The position numbers were made by a program, and so were the translations under genes. This document shows, piece after piece, positions 1 through 5,326 of a stretch of 7,530 nucleotides of DNA; the stretch's first letter is position 1, and each line of letters begins with the position of its first letter. The notes beneath the pieces were generated by a model. The model had not been told where the DNA came from and did no database searches. It worked only from the letters and a program-made list of their open reading frames with translations. Source of the DNA: Alphaproteobacteria bacterium (GTDB lineage Bacteria > Pseudomonadota > Alphaproteobacteria > JABAAW01); NCBI GenBank assembly GCA_014239005.1, contig JABAAA010000057.1, forward strand, positions 1 through 7,530. Direction: 5' to 3'.

Positions 1-41
1 CATCAGGGGAAAGGATCCAGGGGGCAGGGGATGCATGGGGG

Positions 42-95
42 TGATCTCTTGGCGATGATCTCTTGGCGATGATCTCTTGGCGATGATCTCTTGGC
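42..95. repeat. 14-bp tandem repeat, four copies, upstream of tRNA-Gly
   Basis: Four head-to-tail copies of TGATCTCTTGGCGA start at 42, 56, 70 and 84; the last lacks its final two bases. Copies are identical over the shared part. The array ends 16 nt before the tRNA-Gly gene, so it occupies the place where a promoter would sit. Each unit contains TTGGCG, which loosely resembles a -35 element, but no matching -10 element is visible. The preceding bases 1-41 are G-rich and show no recognisable gene end. Confidence 0.95.
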
Positions 96-111
96 AGGAG
101 TCGCTTTCTTC

Positions 112-182
112 GCGGGTGTAGCTCAATGGTAGAGTCCCAGCCTTCCAAGCTGGTTGTGTGGGTTCGATCCCCATCACCCGCT
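112..182 (+). tRNA. trnG-UCC: tRNA-Gly (anticodon UCC)
   Basis: The full cloverleaf can be drawn. Acceptor GCGGGTG pairs with CACCCGC, D stem GCTC pairs with GAGT, anticodon stem CCAGC pairs with GCTGG around loop CTTCCAA, and T stem GTGGG pairs with CCCAT around TTCGATC. The anticodon TCC reads GGA and GGG glycine codons. The discriminator base is T at 182, as expected for bacterial tRNA-Gly. The 3' CCA is not encoded (TTCG follows). It lies 31 nt upstream of tRNA-Trp and may share its transcript. Confidence 0.97.
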
Positions 183-213
183 TTCGCCTCCGCCGCCATT
201 CTTGCCTTCTGTT

Positions 214-285
214 AGGAGTGTAGCTCAACGGTAGAGCACCGGTCTCCAAAACCGGGGGCTGGGGGTTCGAATCCCTCCACTCCTG
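214..285 (+). tRNA. trnW-CCA: tRNA-Trp (anticodon CCA)
   Basis: The cloverleaf is complete. Acceptor AGGAGTG pairs with CACTCCT, D stem GCTC with GAGC, anticodon stem CCGGT with ACCGG around loop CTCCAAA, and T stem GGGGG with CCCTC (one G-T pair) around TTCGAAT. Anticodon CCA decodes UGG. The discriminator is G at 285, typical of bacterial tRNA-Trp. CCA is not encoded (CTCC follows). In many bacteria tRNA-Trp sits before secE-nusG; here the next gene is tpiA, 79 nt downstream, with no obvious terminator hairpin between them. Confidence 0.97.
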
Positions 286-287
286 CT

Positions 288-317
288 CCTGTTCCGCACT
301 GACCTGTTCCGCACTGA
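288..317. repeat. 15-bp direct duplication in the tRNA-Trp/tpiA spacer
   Basis: Two exact adjacent copies of CCTGTTCCGCACTGA lie at 288-302 and 303-317. They are followed by degenerate echoes (CCTG at 318, CCCCTGACCTGCCC at 322-335) and then a pyrimidine-rich stretch up to the tpiA start. The whole spacer 286-364 is C/T-rich, with no clear promoter and no Shine-Dalgarno sequence. Confidence 0.9.
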
Positions 318-364
318 CCTGCCCCTGACCTGCCCTCCTCTGCCTCCTCTTTCCCCGTCTCACC

Positions 365-1114
365 ATGAGCAAGATCGTCATCGGCAACTGGAAGATGAAC
401 GGCTTGCAAAGCTCCGTTGCCATCTTCCGTAGCATCCTCGAAGGTTATACGCCCGAGCGCGCAGCCAAGTCCGAACTCGCGCTGTGTCCGCCCGCAACAT
501 TGCTGGCAACGTTCTCGAGCATCGTTGCCGAACAATCTAGCCCTGTGCTGCTGGGAGGACAAAGCTGCCACCACCACGCCGTTGGCAGTTTTACCGGCAG
601 CGTCTCTGCCCCCATGCTGAAAGACGCAGGAGCCAGCTTCGCGCTCGTTGGACACGCCGAACGACGCGCCGAAGGAGAAGACGACGAGCAGGTCAACGCA
701 CAACTCCTCCAAGCACAGGAAGCCGATCTCACGCCCGTGCTGTGCGTAGGCGAGCGTCAAGCCGAACGTGCGCAACGACAGCATCATCTCGAACGACAAC
801 TGACGCGCGCGCTCGCCTCAAAGCCTTCCTCCCTAGCAGCACCGCGCGCCTCTCGTCTGATCGTCGCCTACGAGCCCGTATGGGCGATCGGCAGTGGCAC
901 GATGCCCTCGGCAGCCGAGATCGCAAGCGTCTGTCGCTCGATCGCCGAGCAGGTGCAAGGGCTAGTTCCTAGCGACACGAGGCTTGAAGTTCTCTACGGG
1001 GGCTCTGTGTCGCCCGCCAACGCCGCCGATATTTTGGCTGCAACCGACGGCGTGCTGGTCGGTGGCGCGAGTCTGGATGCGGCAAGGCTGCTTGCGATCG
1101 TCGATGCCGCCTGA
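365..1114 (+). CDS. tpiA: Triosephosphate isomerase
   Basis: Cytoplasmic TIM-barrel enzyme of glycolysis and gluconeogenesis that interconverts dihydroxyacetone phosphate and glyceraldehyde 3-phosphate. It has 249 residues, the normal length. Visible landmarks are the substrate-binding GNWKMN (Asn8, Lys10), catalytic His97 in VGHAERR, catalytic Glu170 in AYEPVWAIGSG opening the mobile loop 6, YGGSV (211-215) and the phosphate-binding GGASL (233-237). The ATG at 365 is the only sensible start because the next Met would delete the Asn/Lys motif, yet no Shine-Dalgarno is visible: the upstream bases are pyrimidine-rich. Unusual: the near-invariant Ser after the catalytic His (GHSERR) is Ala98. 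It follows tRNA-Trp and precedes the regulator gene; the usual bacterial neighbour secG is absent. Family assignment is secure. Confidence 0.98.
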   Translation: MSKIVIGNWKMNGLQSSVAIFRSILEGYTPERAAKSELALCPPATLLATFSSIVAEQSSPVLLGGQSCHHHAVGSFTGSVSAPMLKDAGASFALVGHAERRAEGEDDEQVNAQLLQAQEADLTPVLCVGERQAERAQRQHHLERQLTRALASKPSSLAAPRASRLIVAYEPVWAIGSGTMPSAAEIASVCRSIAEQVQGLVPSDTRLEVLYGGSVSPANAADILAATDGVLVGGASLDAARLLAIVDAA

Positions 1115-1123
1115 GCTCGCCCG

Positions 1124-1171
1124 CCGTTGCTTTTTCGCGCGCCATCGTCCAAAGTGATAGGCTTGCAACGG
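1124..1171. repeat. Separated inverted repeat between tpiA and the XRE regulator
   Basis: CCGTTGC (1124-1130) and its exact complement GCAACGG (1165-1171) flank 34 nt in the only sizeable gap ahead of the regulator operon. It could be an operator for the XRE protein or a weak long-looped hairpin. A 7-bp match can also arise by chance, and no convincing -35/-10 pair was found in the gap. Confidence 0.25.
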
Positions 1172-1201
1172 AACGAGCGGAAGCGTGTGACGAAAGGGCC
1201 T

Positions 1202-1846
1202 ATGATCGTGCAAGAGAATGTTGCCGAGCGAGGCTCATCGCTCTCGCAAGCACCGCGCAGCAACGAGGAGCGCGCGCTGGAAGCCGCGATCGGCAAGCAG
1301 GTGCGCGCGATGCGTCTCGAACGCGCGCTGACGACGACCGCGCTCGCCGAACAGGCGGGTCTTTCGCCCAGCATGCTCTCGCGCATCGAGGGCGGCACGA
1401 CGGCGCCTTCGCTGTCGACTCTGCACGCGCTGGGAGTGGCGCTTTCTGTCCCGATCTCGCACTTCTTCCAGCGCTTCGAGCGCGCTTGGCAGGTCTCGCA
1501 TGTTCAGGCGGGCAAGGGGCTTACGGTCGAGCGCAGAGGCACGAAAGCAGGACACGGCTACAGCCTTCTGGGACACCCCGTCTCCGGCGGCGATCTCCAT
1601 GTCGAGCCCTTTCTCATCACCATGACCGAAGATTCCGAACCCTTTCCCGTCTTCCAACACGCCGGCACCGAGTTCCTCTACATTCTCAGCGGCGAGATTC
1701 TCTACCGCCACGGCGACAGGGAATTTCTTCTCAAACGCGGCGACTCGCTGTTCTTCGAGGCGAGCGCGCCGCACGGACCGCTAGAGCTCAAACGCCTGCC
1801 TTTGCGCTTCCTCTCGCTCATCGCCTACAGAACCGAGACGCCATGA
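1202..1846 (+). CDS. XRE-family transcriptional regulator with C-terminal cupin domain
   Basis: DNA-binding regulator of 214 residues. An XRE helix-turn-helix spans about residues 30-85 (ALAEQAGLSPSMLSRIEGG with the recognition helix, then PSLSTLHALGVAL). A linker leads to a cupin beta-barrel at about 135-205, with FQHAGTEFLYILSGEILYRH and KRGDSLFFEASAPHGP; His153, Glu157 and His191 are candidate ligand or metal positions. Such proteins usually sense a small molecule through the cupin and control adjacent genes. I chose the ATG at 1202 because GAAAGGG lies just upstream. GTG at 1187 and TTG at 1127 are in-frame alternatives that would add 5 or 25 non-conserved residues. Its stop overlaps the glycosyltransferase start (ATGA, 1843-1846), so it is probably the first gene of the pse operon and may autoregulate. 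The ligand is unknown. Confidence 0.9.
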   Translation: MIVQENVAERGSSLSQAPRSNEERALEAAIGKQVRAMRLERALTTTALAEQAGLSPSMLSRIEGGTTAPSLSTLHALGVALSVPISHFFQRFERAWQVSHVQAGKGLTVERRGTKAGHGYSLLGHPVSGGDLHVEPFLITMTEDSEPFPVFQHAGTEFLYILSGEILYRHGDREFLLKRGDSLFFEASAPHGPLELKRLPLRFLSLIAYRTETP

Positions 1847-3018
1847 ACAAGAAAAAATCGGCGACAACAACGCACCGCGCGAAAAAGATCGACAAACCCT
1901 TAACGCTGCTGGTGCTCACGACGCACAACCTTTACACCGAGAACGGAATCCGTAGCCAGATCAGCGGCAAGACCGTCGCGCTGGAACGACGGGGAGTAAA
2001 GGTACGCTACTTCTGCCTGCGCTTCGGAGGCATCGAAGCGCAAGCGCGAGCGCAAGCACCCGTCGATATTGTTCAAGTCGGCACGACCGAGCAATGGTTG
2101 CGGCAATCGCCACGTTTGTTAAAAAAACTCGACGCTACTCTGGTAACAGAAAAACCGGACTGGGTGGTGGTATCAGGAATATGGCTCTGCCTGTGGGGCG
2201 ACAGGCTGGGACGCAGAATAAAAAACAGTGGTGCGCGCATCTCCTTCGACATGCACGGCCCCGTCGAAGAGATCGCCGAATACCGACGCGTCTGCGGCTC
2301 GCGTTGGCTTGCCAAACTGCTTGCTCTGTGGCTTGCCCGCGCGGAACATCGCTTCCTTGCGCGCTGGACCGACTTGGTCGAGACCGTCTCGCACAACGCG
2401 CTCGACTACTTGCGCAAACACCGTGCGCGATTTAAGGGCAAGGTGTGTCTTGTCCACTGCGGCTTCGACGAAGCATTGTCCGAACAGCAGCACGCACGCT
2501 ATCGCCAACAATGGCAGAAGAGACTCAAGATCGACGGCAAACGTCCCGCCGTCGTCTTCGCGGGTACTCTCAGCGGCTGGCAGAACAAGCCCGCGCTGTT
2601 TGCCTTTGCGCGCAAGCACGAGGAGACGTGCGTCTTTTTTTTCGTTCCCCCTCGCCACCACGCGGAGATTCGCGCGCTCGGGCTGGCGAATGTGCGCACT
2701 GATTTTCTGTCGAGCGAGCATTTGCAACAAGCGCTGTGCGCCTTCGACTACGGACTCATGACAAGGCGTGACGACGGTATCGCCAACAGCTTCGCCTTTC
2801 CGCTCAAGGTCAGCGAGTATGCGAACGCGCGGCTGGGCATCATCACGACGGCGCGCAAGGCGTCGTGGCGTCGAGGGGTGTTGGCGAATGCCTGCCTAGA
2901 CCTCGAAGCCTTTCCGATCTCCAAAGGAGCGTTCCACCTCTCGCGACGCGCGCTCCAAACGCTCACCTTCGATCACATGGTCGCGGACCTTGCCACCTGC
3001 TACCGAGCGTGCGCATGA
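1843..3018 (+). CDS. GT-B (GT4-like) glycosyltransferase
   Basis: Protein of 391 residues with the two-domain look of a GT-B glycosyltransferase; it should transfer an activated sugar at the cytoplasmic face of the membrane. After a Lys-rich, non-conserved N-terminus (1-18) comes a Rossmann-like domain starting LTLLVLTTHNLYTENGIRSQ, with FDMHGP at 135-140. The C-terminal donor domain starts with VVFAGTLSGWQNKP (237-250) and includes FPLKVSEYANA (319-329), matching the GT4 pattern of a Lys followed by E-Y near the nucleotide-sugar site. No transmembrane helix is evident. The start is fixed by overlap with the regulator stop; the open frame extends upstream but only inside the regulator gene. 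Its place ahead of pseB suggests a role in assembling the Pse-containing glycan, but donor and acceptor cannot be read from sequence. It is not a Maf-type flagellin transferase. Confidence 0.85.
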   Translation: MNKKKSATTTHRAKKIDKPLTLLVLTTHNLYTENGIRSQISGKTVALERRGVKVRYFCLRFGGIEAQARAQAPVDIVQVGTTEQWLRQSPRLLKKLDATLVTEKPDWVVVSGIWLCLWGDRLGRRIKNSGARISFDMHGPVEEIAEYRRVCGSRWLAKLLALWLARAEHRFLARWTDLVETVSHNALDYLRKHRARFKGKVCLVHCGFDEALSEQQHARYRQQWQKRLKIDGKRPAVVFAGTLSGWQNKPALFAFARKHEETCVFFFVPPRHHAEIRALGLANVRTDFLSSEHLQQALCAFDYGLMTRRDDGIANSFAFPLKVSEYANARLGIITTARKASWRRGVLANACLDLEAFPISKGAFHLSRRALQTLTFDHMVADLATCYRACA

Positions 3019-4031
3019 GCTTTTCTGTGGCAGGCAAGCAGGTATTGATCACCGGCGGCAGCGGCTCGTTCGGCAGAGCCTTTACGCGCTTCGTGCTGGC
3101 GAGTGCGCGTCCGAAAAGGCTGGTCGTCTTTTCGCGCGACGAGTTCAAGCAACAGCACATGCAACAAGAGTTTCCGCAAACCGAGCTGCGTTTCTTCTTG
3201 GGCGATGTGCGCGATGTCGATCGTTTGAAACGCGCGTTCCGCAACATCGATTGCGTCATCCACGCGGCGGCGCTGAAACAAGTTCCTGCTGCCGAGTACA
3301 ACCCGATCGAATGCATTCTCACCAATGTCATCGGAGCGGAAAATGTCATCAAAGCAGCGCTCGATTGCAACGTGGCGCGCGTGCTCGCGCTGTCGACCGA
3401 TAAGGCGGTCAATCCGATCAACCTCTACGGTGCCTCCAAGCTGTGCGCCGACAAGCTCTTTGTCGCTGCAAACAACCTCGCCGGCGAACGCGGCACGCGC
3501 TTTTCCGTCGTGCGCTACGGCAATGTTCTGGGCTCGCGCGGCAGCGTCGTGCCTTTCTTCCGCGAGCAGGCGAAGACGGGAGTTCTGTCTGTCACCGACG
3601 AGCGCATGACGCGTTTTTGGATCTCGCTCGATCAAAGCGTGCGCTTCGTCGCTCGATGCCTTGCGCGCATGCAAGGCGGCGAGATTTTTGTTCCCAAGAT
3701 CCCTTCGATGCGAATCCTCGATCTCGCCAAGGCGATGGCGCCGCAAGCGAGGCTCGACATCGTCGGCATCAGGGCGGGAGAAAAAATTCACGAAATGCTC
3801 GTTCCCCAACAGGAAGCGCGCGACACCTTCGAGGGCAAAGACTGCTATGTCATCGTCGCGCGCACGCTCGCCCGACCTTTCCTCGCCACGCAAAACAACC
3901 CGCAAGTCGAGCTGTTGGCGCGAGAAGATTATCGCCCCGTCGCAGAAGACTTCGAATACGCAAGCGACCAAAACAAAGAATGGCTCGACGAACACCAGCT
4001 CAAAAAGCTGCTGGACACAGAGACACCATGA
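3015..4031 (+). CDS. pseB: UDP-N-acetylglucosamine 4,6-dehydratase (inverting), PseB
   Basis: First enzyme of pseudaminic acid synthesis. This NADP-dependent extended short-chain dehydrogenase (FlaA1/PseB type) converts UDP-GlcNAc to UDP-2-acetamido-2,6-dideoxy-beta-L-arabino-hex-4-ulose, dehydrating and inverting C5. The 338 residues match the usual length. It shows the nucleotide-binding TGGSGSFGRAF (13-23), SRDEFKQQHM (40-49), HAAALKQVPAAEYNP (83-97), and the catalytic LSTDKAVNPINLYGASK, with Asp129/Lys130 and the Y138-x3-K142 pair. Later segments include FRYGNV-like VVRYGNVLGSRGSV and PSMRILDLAKAM. ATG at 3015 overlaps the previous stop; the open frame upstream of it lies inside the glycosyltransferase gene. 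Unlike its partners it has no repeat insertion. The YGASK and STDKA context distinguishes it from retaining 4,6-dehydratases such as PglF or LegB, though that is family knowledge and was not tested. Confidence 0.96.
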   Translation: MSFSVAGKQVLITGGSGSFGRAFTRFVLASARPKRLVVFSRDEFKQQHMQQEFPQTELRFFLGDVRDVDRLKRAFRNIDCVIHAAALKQVPAAEYNPIECILTNVIGAENVIKAALDCNVARVLALSTDKAVNPINLYGASKLCADKLFVAANNLAGERGTRFSVVRYGNVLGSRGSVVPFFREQAKTGVLSVTDERMTRFWISLDQSVRFVARCLARMQGGEIFVPKIPSMRILDLAKAMAPQARLDIVGIRAGEKIHEMLVPQQEARDTFEGKDCYVIVARTLARPFLATQNNPQVELLAREDYRPVAEDFEYASDQNKEWLDEHQLKKLLDTETP

Positions 4032-5326
4032 GCAAAAAACCTTGGAACAACAAACCTTGTAACGACGAGCCTTGTTTGCCCTACGCACGTCCCAGCATCA
4101 CACAAGCCGAGCGTGATACCGTGCTGGCGGTCTTGGAAGACGCGAACGGAACGCTGACGCAAGGGGCGTGGCTGTTGGAATTCGAAAAAAACGTCGCCCA
4201 AGCCGTGCGCGCTGAGCACGCGGTTGCTTGCGCGAACGCGACGGCAGCACTCCACCTTGCCTTGCTAGCAGCGGGCGTGGGGCGCGATGATCGTGTTCTC
4301 ACGCCGTCGATAAGTTTTTGCGCGACCGCCAATGTGGTGCGTCATTGCAACGCGGTTCCCGTGTTCGCCGACATCGACGAACAGACGCTCGCGCTCGCGC
4401 CGAGCTCGGCGATAGAGGCGGCAGAAAAGATGCTTGCGGCAAGAACCCCCGTCAAAGCGATCCTTCCTGTCTGGATGGGTGGCGGCGCAGACGCGCGCAA
4501 CGCTGCAGAGTTGCTACAGCTCAAAGACGACCTCAACTGCCTCCTCATCGAAGACGCGGCGCACGCGCTCGGTAGCTGCTACTACCAAGAACAGCAACAA
4601 CAGCAACAGCAACCTGTAGGCTGCGGTGCTTATGCCGACATCTCCGTCTTCTCTTTCCACCCCGTCAAGCCCGTGACAAGCGCGGAGGGCGGCGTTGCGG
4701 TCACGAACGACGCGCGCTTGGCGCAACGCATGCGCAAGCTCAGAAACCACGGCATCGAACGTGACGAAGCTAAATTCCAAGCCCCCCAGCACCAAGAGAA
4801 AAGGGAAGAGCGGGGCTACGAGCATTACGAGATGATCGAGCTGGGGTTCAACTATCGCCTCTCCGAGCTGCACGCAGCCTTGGGTGCGGCACAGATGAAA
4901 CGACTCCAGCCCTTGCGCGAGAAACGACGTGCGCTCGCCGAGCATTACGATGCGCTGTTCGATCGTAGCTCGCTCATCGATTGCCTCCAGCCCCTGCAAC
5001 GCGGACTGCGCGCCTGTTCTGCCCACCACCTCTACATCGTTGCGCTCGACTGGAAGGCGTTCGGCATGAAGCGACGTTCTTGCATGCTTGCGTTGCAACG
5101 CCGAGGCATTCGGACGCAAGTCCACTACATTCCCATCCACCACCATCCCTACTACCGACAGCGCGACAAAGACGACAAACTCGTCAATTGCGAGCAACCC
5201 GTTTCTCTTGCCAACAGCGAGCGTTACGCCGAGCGAACCTTGTCGCTGCCGCTGTTCGCCGATATGCAAAAAAGCGATGTCGAAAAGGTCGTCAAGACTT
5301 TGGAAGAGCTGCGACAAATCCCATGA
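4028..5326 (+). CDS. pseC: UDP-4-amino-4,6-dideoxy-N-acetyl-beta-L-altrosamine transaminase, PseC
   Basis: PLP-dependent aminotransferase of the DegT/DnrJ/EryC1 family that aminates C4 of the PseB product, with glutamate as usual donor. Visible features: PYARPSITQAERDTVLAVL (18-36), LTQGAWLLEFE (43-53), ANATAALHLALLAAGVG (69-85), cofactor-binding EDAAHALG (175-182, Asp176), SFHPVKPVTSAEGG with the Schiff-base Lys214, LRNHGIERD (238-246) and LGFNYRLSELHAALGAAQ (272-289). At 432 residues it is longer than typical PseC (about 380-390, from memory). The excess lies in a 15-residue N-terminal extension, a polyglutamine run at 189-195 and a charged Gln/Lys/Glu-rich insert at about 251-266. All catalytic landmarks are kept, so it is probably active. 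The ATG at 4028 overlaps the pseB stop; pseB context favours PseC over the related LegC or PglE. Confidence 0.94.
   Translation: MSKKPWNNKPCNDEPCLPYARPSITQAERDTVLAVLEDANGTLTQGAWLLEFEKNVAQAVRAEHAVACANATAALHLALLAAGVGRDDRVLTPSISFCATANVVRHCNAVPVFADIDEQTLALAPSSAIEAAEKMLAARTPVKAILPVWMGGGADARNAAELLQLKDDLNCLLIEDAAHALGSCYYQEQQQQQQQPVGCGAYADISVFSFHPVKPVTSAEGGVAVTNDARLAQRMRKLRNHGIERDEAKFQAPQHQEKREERGYEHYEMIELGFNYRLSELHAALGAAQMKRLQPLREKRRALAEHYDALFDRSSLIDCLQPLQRGLRACSAHHLYIVALDWKAFGMKRRSCMLALQRRGIRTQVHYIPIHHHPYYRQRDKDDKLVNCEQPVSLANSERYAERTLSLPLFADMQKSDVEKVVKTLEELRQIP
4586..4612 (+). repeat. CAG/CAA tract encoding polyglutamine within pseC
   Basis: Seven consecutive Gln codons (CAG CAA CAA CAG CAA CAG CAA, 4592-4612) follow CAA GAA, giving residues 187-195 of PseC. 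The run lies between Asp176 and Lys214, where the family normally has a short surface turn before V-G-S/C-x-x-Y-S/A-D. From memory of the family that spacing is about seven residues shorter, matching the inserted Gln run. Confidence 0.9.

Noticed and set aside
42..111. CRISPR-like array or promoter array before tRNA-Gly
   Set aside because: The 14-bp units are directly adjacent with no spacers, which excludes CRISPR, and no -10 element accompanies the TTGGCG motifs.
212..799. Minus-strand open frame of 195 codons
   Set aside because: It runs through the tRNA-Trp gene and is antisense to the conserved half of tpiA; there is no family resemblance.
1127..1160. Promoter before the XRE gene (TTGCTT with TGATAG)
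   Set aside because: Both hexamers match consensus poorly and the spacing is not convincing, so no promoter is annotated.
1486..1842. Upstream extension of the glycosyltransferase frame
   Set aside because: The extension lies within the regulator gene in another frame and is Arg-rich shadow sequence; ATG 1843 with the ATGA overlap is the real start.
3000..4088. Minus-strand open frame of 362 codons opposite pseB
   Set aside because: It is the shadow of a fully conserved pseB in GC-rich DNA, with no recognisable domain.
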